From: Cycas panzhihuaensis
Lineage: Eukaryota; Cycadophyta
NCBI GenBank assembly: GCA_023213395.1
Contig: CM041465.1
Coordinates: 58,349,741 to 58,413,740 of the forward strand
Length of the DNA: 64,000 nt
Direction: 5' to 3'
Under the pieces are notes generated by a model that was not told the DNA's origin, ran no database searches, and was given only the letters and a program-made list of their open reading frames with translations. Each line of letters opens with the position of its first letter. Position 1 is the first letter of the stretch. Below are positions 21,692-31,507 of this stretch, one piece after another. The position numbers were made by a program, and so were the translations under genes.

Positions 21692-24106
21692 ATTGGATAA
21701 TAAACCTATGACAAAAGATCCTCATTGATGGAATTTAAGGGAACGAGAAGAAATATTAAGTCATAATTAAATATAATTACAATATTTGATTTTAAATAAG
21801 AAAAGTATATCATTGATTAATTGCAAAGTAAGTATGTATAAGTAAATGTAGATGTATTATTAATGTTTATAAATAACAAAAAGAAATGGACCTTTTAACA
21901 CATTAAAAGTTGATTACTAATAATCAAAAGGTATAAATTTAATCATACATTTAAAAAATTAGATCAAATATGTAAACATTTACATATTTATAATATCATT
22001 TATATCAAATAACAATGAAATGATGATTTAATTATTTGTTTAATAATCTACATGAATTTATTAAAAATTATGCATGAAAATAATGTAGTTAATTAATAAA
22101 TTTGATAAATAATTAAATACATATTAGATTAAAGTAATAATTTTTTAAAATATAAAGAAAAATTATTGGTTGATGGCACACACCTTAACTTACCTAATAG
22201 TGATTAGATGCTTGACTTTACATGAGGTTTCACACATCAAGATGACATCCAAATTGATCAAATGACTAGTCAAAATATTTGCATCTGAATCACAGATCTG
22301 ACATAACTTTCAAAACTAGATTTGGAGTCCGGATGAAGAAGTTATACCTAAAATTATATAGGTACCTTGTTTGGAATATAGGGTGGGCTAAAAAATATGG
22401 GTTAAGCCCCTTTTACAAGCTAAATAGAGGTCACATGCGGGGGCTCATATCGATGGGGGCTAGCGGGAAGGGGCTGGCAGGCTTGAATTTAAATTAAAAC
22501 TTTTTAAATATACAGAAAATATTATACAAAATTCAATAATGTCTTCACGTCTGCTAAGTCACAATATATATATGTGAATTATTTAAGCTTAAATACTTAG
22601 GGTTTCAAATGATTTTTGCCCAATATTATTTTTTATAAATTAGAAGGCTATGGTAGGCAATTAGAATTTTGATAATATGAGGGCTGAGTGCTAGGCATAG
22701 ATCTTTTAAAGTCACCCAATTGCTACTTTTAAAGTCAAAGTATACCACTTCTAATAAGGAATTGACAAGTTTATGATGCTAGGCATAGAGCCTTCCTTTC
22801 CATTTAAAAATAATTCTATTGGTTATAGGTCAAATGACTAGATATCATTACACAAAGATATATTTATTGGATATGTAATAATAATTATGAGGAGGCTAAC
22901 ATTTTGGACCTTTTTTGATATGGTTTTCCCCACTAACATTTCCTTAGGGGGATCCAAGGGGGGTAGTAGCCCCCCTTGGCTGAGGGGTATATGAGGCACT
23001 GGAACCAACCCCCCCTCCCTACATGTAGGGGTTTGAGGGCAGTAGCCTCTAAAGCAAAAGTTAGGGTTCAAAGGCTATTAAATTGTAAAGAGAATCTAGG
23101 TCATTTATAAAAAAGAGCTAGATCTGAGGGTTACGATTGATGTACCTTCTTATGTAACCTGATTTAGGATAATTATATCACATTGTATTGTATTGCATCG
23201 TATTGTGAGTGGTCAACTATTGTTGTTGTTATTATGAGAATTTTGTGGTGACTACATGTACAAATATTTTATTCTTGACTAATAAAGATTGATACCTTTC
23301 CTATGTGGATGTTTCCCTAGCACTCTACTAGGGTTTTACCATATTATATCTAGTGTACTTAGTAATATGCATGCTTTCTTGTATATGTTGAATGATCTCT
23401 AGTTTATATACTTGCACTTAGTTACAATTTTGAATATTATTCTTGTTGTAAAATAGATAGATCTTGGTGGCTAGTTTTAGTCATTTAGAACTAGATTTCC
23501 TTAACAATATTGCCCAACAAATCCATGGTTACCACTATATTTTTCACTACTTCTTCAGGAACATCTTGAATGCTATCTTATTTAACTTTGTGTTATTGCC
23601 CTTGTAGGAAGAGAGGGCCAAGAGACGTCTTTGTAAGTAGGTGACCATATTGTATGGCATTCTTTTATTTGCGAACCATCTAATGAATATCTCCATGATG
23701 AATTCCAGTCATATAAGGAATGGAAATGATGGTAAGTCATACAATTTTAATGCATGTAGGTCTTAAACAATATAATAGAATAAGAATAGATAAACTCAAA
23801 CCATGTACATTTCCACATGATACTATAAGGTTTCGCCCTCATAAACATAAACAAAAAGAGGCTTATTAGTATAATGGCCAGATAATAGTTCAATCAATGA
23901 TGTCCATAAATAGAGGGCATATAAAATAAGCTTCAATGACTATAGAAACCACAAATAAATAGGTTGAAGATAGGGTAGATTTTAATAGATAACAAATAGG
24001 GATGATGTCTATGAACAACACCCTTGAGCAAAATAGTATGGATTACACATGTATATTTTTACTCTAACATATGTACAAAAGGCTCTATGAAACTTTCTCT
24101 CTAACA
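21692..24106 (-). other. Copia leader region, long and mostly unassigned
   Basis: About 2.4 kb separates PBS and gag, longer than a normal copia leader, so further insertions are probable. A GC-rich island at 22910-23060 contains a perfect palindrome (22954-22979). Repeats of TTGTATTGTATTG near 23180 are a minor microsatellite. No domains seen. Confidence 0.45.
22954..22979. repeat. Perfect 10-bp stem palindrome
   Basis: CCAAGGGGGG, a 6-base loop TAGTAG, then CCCCCCTTGG. It sits in a local GC-rich patch within AT-rich surroundings; it would form a very stable hairpin in RNA or single-stranded DNA. Confidence 0.9.
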
Positions 24107-24119
24107 GGCTCTGATACCA
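24107..24119 (-). promoter_or_regulatory. Primer-binding site of copia element
   Basis: Minus strand TGGTATCAGAGCC directly follows an LTR end CTCCAACA, the standard initiator tRNA-Met site of plant copia elements. It fixes the 5' LTR boundary at 24120 and the minus orientation of the element. Confidence 0.85.
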
Positions 24120-24499
24120 TGTTGGAGATAGGGTATTCGTATAAATTCATAGGCATAATATTAGAATATCAACTATAAATCAATCAAATAACTTTAGCGA
24201 AGAAAAAACCACCTTTCAAATATGATAATTTTATATTAATAATAAATATAATACATGAATGATGATGACTAAGGATCTCATCCTCTCTCTCAAGCTTGAT
24301 AAACCTTCTACCTACATAGCTACATCTAACCAACCTCACAAACCTTCCAAGCTAAGCATGCTTCAAAGATTCTAGAATAATTATGAGAGAGAAGTTCATT
24401 GAAATCGATGGTTGTCCATTTCATTGAACTTTTAGTAATAACATATTGATTTTAATAATTACATACATTATACAATAGTTAGGTATAAAAGGTAATATT
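24120..24499 (-). repeat. 5' LTR of copia element, part 1 (3' portion)
   Basis: The LTR ends CTCCAACA at 24120 on the minus strand. Its remaining bases continue at 30898-30916 across an inserted LINE, ending at TGTTAGAAATATTTACCC on the minus strand. The rejoined LTR would be about 400 bp with TGTT...AACA termini. Confidence 0.75.
24481..24499. repeat. Target-site duplication of full-length LINE (left)
   Basis: AGGTATAAAAGGTAATATT here and AGGTATAAAGGGTAATATT at 30879-30897 differ by one base. They bracket the LINE and follow its poly(A) on the right. Confidence 0.85.
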
Positions 24500-25190
24500 G
24501 ATACGAGCTATAGATCTTACATATGCCATCTGCACAATAAAGGTGACTGTTAGGGTTTTGATGAAGACGAAGGCGACTGTGTACCTAGAGTGCTCCAGCC
24601 CGAGCAAAGATGGGGGCTCCTCATAGCCTCCAAGTTGGGAAACAACTGTGAATCGTCATAGCTTACAGATTTAAGTTGGGGCAAGGGAGTGTCCTATATC
24701 AGTGATAGCGTTTGATGAGGGTACTCTTCCATCAATGACTCAAGCAAGAGGTAGTTCTGGAACCTAGAAGAATGGTTGGTTGAGGAAGGAAGTTTGTCCT
24801 GGAAATAGGCTTCAAAGAAGATGTGAGGTACCTCTAGATCTTGGCTACAAATCATATCTGTGTCTTGAACTAGCCAGAGAAACAGAAAAGCAAAGGGTCA
24901 AAGAGCCATGTCAGCACGACGGAGGTAGGAATAACACCCTAACTCTAGGGTATAAGTAGGAGTTGACCATAATAATGCTAACGATGGATGAATGGAGAAG
25001 GCTAGATAGTGGCTTAGTTAGTGCAGAAAAGAGATGTCCCAAGCTACAAAGAGGAGAGATAGCTGAAAGATTTAGCCTTATATTCTCAGTCTCTGGAGGT
25101 TAGTCCATGAATATCTACTTTTGTCAAGTTTAGTTTTTCTTTGTGAGTTTGAATGGAGCAAAAACAGGATGACCAGACTTAATCCTCTCC
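24500..25190 (+). promoter_or_regulatory. LINE 5' untranslated region
   Basis: Sequence between the target duplication and the first ORF1 similarity. Its first half is more GC-rich than the host LTR. Full-length plant LINEs carry an internal promoter here; no specific element can be pointed to. Confidence 0.5.
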
Positions 25191-26529
25191 TCCAAGAAGG
25201 ACATACCTTAAAGCCTTGAGAAATGGTAAACCTGAGGAAATTGTTATCAAACCATTAATAAGAGACAACGGAATAAAAATTTCAGTCACGAAGGAGCTAA
25301 CAGAGAAAACAATATAATATTGGGAAAATAGCCTGGTGGGGAGGTTTTTAGGGCCCAAACTAGGGCTAGATACCATAAGGAGCTAGATTAGAAATAAGTG
25401 AAAAATAAAAAACCTGGTGGATGTGATGGCTATGCCCAAGGGATGTGTCCTTTTTAGATTCATGAACTAGGAAGATATGATAGTATCTTTATTAAAATCT
25501 CTATGGATGTTTAGAAGGAAGGCTATGACTTTGGAAAAATGGCATCTGAATTTCGACCCAACAGTTTCTCAGGTCAAACAAGCCCCAATATGGGTTTAGA
25601 TGCTAGGGCTCCCCCTGCATTTTTGGAACCTAGAAGTGGTTAGAGGTGCTGCCAATGCTGTAGGCCCCCTTCTAGCTATGGACTTGACAACAATGAATAG
25701 ATCTTGATTGATTAACACTAGGTTCTACATCCTAGCAAATCTTGATAGTGACCTCCTAGAAGAAGTAGACACAGAGTCAGAGGGATGGGAATTTACCCAA
25801 AAGTTAGCTTATGAATTGGAGGGCTTTAAATGCTCAAGATATAGATGTTTGGGGAATATCCTGACAAAATGTCTAGGAGAAACTAAAGTAATAAGGAAAG
25901 AAGTGGAGGGGGGATAAAAAGAAGCTGGAGACATGGAAAAAGAAGAGGATATGAGTGCAGACCTAAACAAGAGTATAATTTTGATACCAGACGAAGGAAG
26001 GAGAGCATATTCAGTACTAGAGCCCAGCATAGCAGTGAGTCTGGAGGCCCTAAAGGGCCATAAAGATGGAAGGCAAGTGATAGAAGGTAATCTTGGGGAG
26101 TCAAGAAATGAAAAGCCAAGACATGAAGAATCTATCCAGGCAATGGGTGAATAAGCTCAACATCAATCGAATGGAATCAACTGGGATGAGGAGGACTACC
26201 TATCAGAGGAAGAGGCAGGGAGGGCTCAGATCCAAGACTAAGAGGAAGAATAGATCCTAGAGGAGGAGGGGGGAGAGTTGAAGATGCCACAAGAAATACT
26301 TCTTAAGGCTAGGAGGGCTCTGGATCTAGGAAGGACAGGAGGAGGGACTCATAAATGGATCACAAAGGATAAAGGAGGGCAAATGGAGGTGAAGAGTGTG
26401 CTTGACTTCAGCAACAAAAAAAGGGTAGGCAAACCATCGAGGAAAGTGACAAGGGAAAAGAAAGTAGTGAACCAAATAGATATGGGCTACCAGAGTATAT
26501 TAAAGGGGGGGGGGGGGGGGGATAATTGA
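25191..26529 (+). pseudogene. LINE ORF1 (DUF4283 and zinc knuckle protein)
   Basis: The frame shows the DUF4283 pattern typical of ORF1 of plant L1 elements: NSLVGRFLGPKLGLDTI near 25320, MAMPKGCVLFRFMN near 25430, EKWHLNFDPTVSQVKQAPIW near 25540-25600, VRGAANAVGPLLAMDLTTMN near 25650. A knuckle-like CSRYRCLGNILTKC follows at 25833-25874. The C-terminal half is acidic and lysine-rich without a recognised fold, as usual for this family. ORF1 protein binds the element RNA and helps form the transposition complex. Stops occur at about 25365, 25390 and 25915, and a 17-base G run (26505-26521) lies at the end of the ORF, 57 bp before ORF2. Confidence 0.8.
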
Positions 26530-26577
26530 GGCCCCACTACTCAGAAGCAGGAGACAAGATGGGAAGGGGTAGGGTCT

Positions 26578-29500
26578 ATGAAGATTCTCTCTTGAAATAT
26601 AAGGGGATTAAATTCCCCATCTAAGCAAAGATTGGTGAAGGATCTAAGAACCAGGGAGCGTGCATATTTAACATGTCTACAGGAGATGAAAATGGCCCAG
26701 TCAGAGGAGGAGGAGGTAAAAAATAGAATATGGAGAAGGGCAGAGATGAGGGCGAAAGAGGGTGCTATGGGTTTAGGAGGGCTTGCTGTTCTCTGGAACC
26801 CAAGCATGTGGTAGGGTTTTGAGGTGGCTAAGGGGGAGCACTTCATCACAATGTGTCTGGTCTACAGAAGGATAAACTCCCTATGGTGGGTCACTAACAT
26901 CTATGCTCTGATGGTGGTGGAGGGCAGGAAGCTACTGTGGAATGATATAGTGGAGATCCACAAAGATTGGAAAGGCCCATGGTGGGCAAGAGGGGTGGTC
27001 CAGGGGTATGGCTGGCTTTGGTGACTTCCTTTAGAATGGGGGGTTGATGGACATTCCCCTTAGTGGGGCTAGTTTCATGTGGACAAATAGGAGATTTGGG
27101 CAAAACCATATCCAGGTCAAGTTGGATAGGATTCTGACTAATTATGAGTGGATGTGGCTCCATGGGGACTTGAACCTAGTGGCCCTTTCGAGATCAATTT
27201 CTGATCACTCCCCTCTCCTTTTGGAATGCTCATATCTAGATAATTATCATGGCCCCCCCTTATGTTTTGAGCATATGTGGATGCAACACCCAGACCTGAG
27301 AACTAAGATAAGTGAGTGGTGGAGTGGTCTTGTTGAGGGGTATGCCATGTTTAAATTTTCAAAGAAACTATCATGGATTAGGAGACAGATAAAAGTCTGG
27401 AACAAGGAGGTGTTCAAAAATGTATTTGATGCCAAAGGAAGATTAATGGAAGCTTTGAATATAATCAAGCAAAAGATCTAAGAAGAGGGTAAATCTAGTA
27501 CATTGGACCAGATGGGAAGCAGACTATCTAAAGAGTTAGAAGAGGTACTGCTTAAGGACAAACTTCACTAGAAACAAAAATCCAAGGGTCTGTGGGTTAA
27601 GGAGGGGGAAAGGAATACCAAGTTTTTCCATATGTCGACCTTGAAACAAAGAGCCTATAATAGAATAAGTAAGTTACGAAGTAAGAAGGGTACTACACTC
27701 GATACAGAAGAACAAATTAGAAACTCTGCAGTCAAGTATTTTAGTGAACTTTTTAAAGAACTTGGATGTCAGGAACTAGAGTTATGCTCAAACCTGATGC
27801 ATTATATTCCACGGTTAGTTAGTGAGATCCAAAATAGAAAACTGATAGAACCTTTCTCTTTGGATGAAATAGAGAGGGCTCTATTCAGCACGGGGTGGGA
27901 TAAGGCCCCGGGGCCAGATGGTTTCCTCTTGGGTTTCTTTCAAGAATACTAGGACATTATTAAGGATGATCTGAAAGAGGCAGTGAATGAATTCCTTGAG
28001 AAGAAGATAATTTTGAAGGAGTGGTAATTTACCTTTTTGGTGTTGATCCCCAAAAAAGTGGGTGCATAAGTTATGCAGGACTTTAGACCAATCCGCCTGT
28101 GTAATGTCAAGTATAAAATCTTGGTAAAATTGTTGGCAAATCACCTTAAGGAGTGTCTATCATTTATTATATTTGCTAATCAGGATGGATTTATTAAAGA
28201 CAGACAGATTGTGGATGGTATAATTATAGTACACAAGATGATTCATTTGACGTATCATATAAAGAAAGCAAGTATGATAGTGAAAACTAATATGTCTAAA
28301 GCCTATGATAGGGTAGCCTAGGACTGTCTCCTTGACTACCTCAAGGCCTTTAGTTTTGGAGAAGTGTGGAGGGAATGGATGAAGTGTTGTATCTTGACCC
28401 CTTCCTTTTCTGTGTTGATAAATGGTTTATTGACCCCCTTCTTTTCTGGTTCGAGGGGTCTAAGGCAAGGTGACCCCCTATCTCTTTATCATAATGGCAG
28501 AATTTCTAGGGAGAGCTATGAAGGAAGCCAAGAGGGTAGGCTGGGTGAATGGATTAAATCCAACCTCAAATATGGGAAATATCATCCATTATCAATTTGT
28601 AGATGACAATATTTTTTTAGGTAAAGCATCTCTTGGAGAAGCTAGGGCTATGAAGGATAGGCTCTAGGCTTATGAGCGGGTCTCAAATCAAAAAATCAAT
28701 TGGGAAAAAAGCTCTATCTATTTCATTAGCACCCTAAAAAGGCTCTAGTAGAGAATTAGTAGAGTTTTAGAGATCCCAACTAGGACCCTCCCATCCATTT
28801 ATCTTGGGATGCCTCTTTTTGTGGGTAATATGAGAAATGATCTCTAGAGTCCCATTGTGGGTTGATTCCAAAGGAAACTGGATGGATAGAAGGGGGCCCT
28901 ACTTAACTTGGCAGACAAAATTCAGCTAGTGGTGGCTTCCCTACAGAGTATCCCAATTTATATGATGTCTTTATTCAACATGCCAAATAAGGTCATCTCA
29001 ATAGTAGAGGGAATCATGAAAAGATTTCTCTGGTCTGGCTTAGAGGAGAAAAATAGAATCCACCTGGTATCATGGGAAAATATATGTAAGCCCAGATGGG
29101 CAGGGGGGATTAATTTCAGGAGAATGGGGCTATTTAACAAATCCCTCCTAGCAAAATTGGGTTGGAAATTATCTAGAGAGGATGGCACTCAATGGGGAGA
29201 AATAATAACCAAAAAATATCTAGGGGGAAACCATTTCCTAAATGGGTAGGCAAGGGGGACCACCGGTTCTCCCATTTGCAAAGGCCTCATATCTTCTAGA
29301 CCTATTATGAGTAGTGGCTTAAGATGGAAATTGGGGAATGGAGAAAGCATAAGATTTTGGAAGGATAAATGGTGCAACAACTACATCTTGAAGGACTTAC
29401 CATCCATTAGTAATATACAGAGAATCTATCAGGATGTGTATGGTCAGTTAGTCAAACATTACCAGGAGGGACAAGGGAGGAACAGGAATTAGAGATCTTT

Positions 29501-30620
29501 TGGGAACCTGTAGGGAATGGAGGATGGGATTCAAAATCTAAAGCGTGAATTAAATAACCAATATATACCTAAGCGAGATATTGAGGATAGTATGATTTGG
29601 TCTATTTCTGCCTTAGGATCATATACGATGAAGGATGATTATAACACACTACTGAAGGAGGAAGATGTGGGTAAGGAGGACTTGCTAGCGGGGGTTTGGA
29701 AACTGGGATTACTCCCAAAGATAGTAGTGTTTTGGTGGTTATACCTACAAAATAAGATTCTGACAATTGATAACCTTATGAAAAGGGGATTTTCTATGGT
29801 AAACAGATGTGTGTTGTATAAGGAGAGTGTCAAATCCTTGGACCATATGAGTATACATTGCCCATATTCCAAGGACGTTTGGGTTGGCTCCTAGTCAAAT
29901 CTTGGGATTGAATGGGTGTCCCCGGGGTCCTTGAATAGTCAGTGGCTAATGTGGAAATTTCCCTTCAAAAGTAAGACTTTGGGCATACTGGGGAAACTAA
30001 TCCTCCCGGTGGGGGTTTGGAATATATGGAAGGAATGTAACAGGAGGATTTTCCAAGGGAGAGAAATGGATGAACAGAGACTATGGGGTAAGATCAAGAG
30101 AGATATTGTAGAAATGGTGAAGCCCAGGGATGAGGATAAATTATCCAAGGTAGAAGAAAGAATCTTGGCGAGATGGGGGATAGCTAGCCAGAGTAGGAGT
30201 GAACCAAAAAAGAGGAGAAATTAATGGAGTGTGTCCAGCGAGTCCTGGGTGAAAATCAATTTTGTTGGGGCTTCCAAAGGAAATCCAGGCAAGGCAGGAG
30301 GAGGAGGTTTATGTAGGAATCATGAAGGGAAGGTGTGGTGGGCATTTGTGAAATATTTAGACCCCCAGACGAATCATAAGGCTAAAATGAGAGCTATGCA
30401 GAAGGCAATAGCTTTGGTGGATGTGGACGGATATGAGACAGTGATAATAGAAGGAGACTCCCTGAATATGATCAGGAGCCTAAAGGGGGAGTCAGAGGTG
30501 GATTGGAGCAATCAGAAGATGATCAATGACACCTAGGAAGTCCTAAGATCTAAACAGAGTGTTCAGATCTAGCATACGTATAGGGAAGGAAATGCTGCGG
30601 CAGATTGGATGGCAAATTAG
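26578..30620 (+). pseudogene. LINE ORF2 (endonuclease, RT, zf-RVT, RNase H)
   Basis: ATG at 26578 starts MKILS then a TGA where tryptophan is normal (SWNIRG), the first motif of the AP-like endonuclease. Endonuclease motifs continue with LQEMKM, SGASFMWTNRR near 27070 and SDHSPLLLE near 27200. RT motifs: WDKAPGPDGF at 27894, FRPIRLCNVKYKI at 28082, NQDGFIKDRQIVDGI, KTNMSKAYDRV, GLRQGDPLS near 28460 followed by a frameshift, and the catalytic FVDD at about 28596. zf-RVT is at 29680-29880 (GVWKLGLLPKIVVFWW; one cysteine replaced in CVLYKE). RNase H at 30230-30610 has its first acidic residue changed (NFVGAS for NFDGAS) and its second changed (HKAKMRAM for EAEMRAM). The C-terminal D in ADWMAN remains. 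The protein would nick the target and reverse-transcribe the LINE RNA; this copy is inactive. Confidence 0.9.
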
Positions 30621-30878
30621 GCAGTGGAAAATAAAAGAAGTATGGTGTGGAGGGAGGAATTCCTAGAGGAGCTTCTGAGTCTAGTCAAATGGGACTTGAC
30701 AGGGTAGATGACAAACTAGTTAGGAAAGAGGTTAGGGGACTTGATGTTGATGTGACTAACTAGGCCATGGGCATGTCATGGCCATTCCTTTTCTTAGCCG
30801 GGAGGCAACTCATGTAATGGGTTCAGGGTCCTGCTAAAACCCTGATTTATATAAAATTTTTTACCTTATAAAAAAAAA

Positions 30879-30897
30879 AGGTATAAAGGGTAATATT
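30879..30897. repeat. Target-site duplication of full-length LINE (right)
   Basis: Right copy, following the A9 tail; see the left copy at 24481-24499. The sequence continues as the first bases of the copia LTR. Confidence 0.85.
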
Positions 30898-30916
30898 AGG
30901 GTAAATATTTCTAACA
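30898..30916 (-). repeat. 5' LTR of copia element, part 2 (LTR start)
   Basis: On the minus strand this reads TGTTAGAAATATTTACCC, the 5' end of the LTR whose remainder lies at 24120-24499. Confidence 0.65.
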
Positions 30917-31507
30917 CCCTTCATAGAACCTACACTCAATACTTTGTATATAAAGAAAAACTCTTCTAATATCTCAATGTTGAAGAAAATCAAGCATCTA
31001 AAGTTATCTTCTCTTTTCAGTTCTCTAGACTATACTCACTTTCTTATATGATTTAGTTCTATCATTAATGCCATTAAATTTAGGAAAAGTTATGGGCTTT
31101 AGTGGCTAGAATAAGGCACATAGTAGTTGCCAAAACTAGATCTTAGTCATTATAATCAGAATAACTATCAACTACCCATTACTTTTATTTCCTAAGAATA
31201 TCTCCTCTTAGGGAATTTTTAGGTGGTTCCCACCTACCTAATCATATAAATGCTTTTAATTTAGTTTATATGAGATTTGTCTAATGTAATTCTAATATCA
31301 AATGATGAAGTTATGATCGAAATTCTGAAATTCTAGCACTTGTCCTTTTGTTCTCATTTTTTCATGAATTTTCACGTAGCTATTTAATCTTAGAAATCCA
31401 TTTGTAGGTTTGCAAGTTACATTCTTATCTACACCCTTTATTTTTGCATCTATACAAATGGATACTTGAGAGAATTAATTCAATTATTCATTTATAAATT
31501 TATTGGA
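30917..31507. other. Unassigned AT-rich sequence
   Basis: Lies between the copia LTR and the Tat-type element. No ORF, LTR end or RNA gene was recognised. Confidence 0.5.

Larger units (their letters stand above)
24500..30878 (+). mobile_element. Nearly full-length LINE (plant L1 type)
   Basis: A 6.38-kb LINE with 5' region, ORF1 (DUF4283-like plus zinc knuckle), ORF2 (endonuclease, RT, zf-RVT, RNase H), 3' UTR and a short A tail (30870-30879), bracketed by 19-bp target duplications with one mismatch. It inserted into the 5' LTR of a copia element about 19 bp from that LTR's start. Coding regions carry numerous stops and some frameshifts, so it is dead. Confidence 0.9.
17960..30916 (-). mobile_element. 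Ty1/copia retrotransposon with two nested insertions
   Basis: On the minus strand the element reads: 5' LTR (30916 to 24120, split by a LINE), PBS, leader, gag with zinc knuckle, protease (split by a gag-bearing LTR element), GAG-pre-integrase and the start of integrase, ending near 17960. RT, RNase H and the 3' LTR were not found, so the element is truncated or scrambled at its 3' side. Removing the two insertions leaves about 4.6 kb. Confidence 0.75.

Noticed and set aside
22279-22497. 72-codon plus-strand ORF in the copia leader
   Set aside because: No domain, poor context, and the surrounding sequence is a decayed leader; likely chance.
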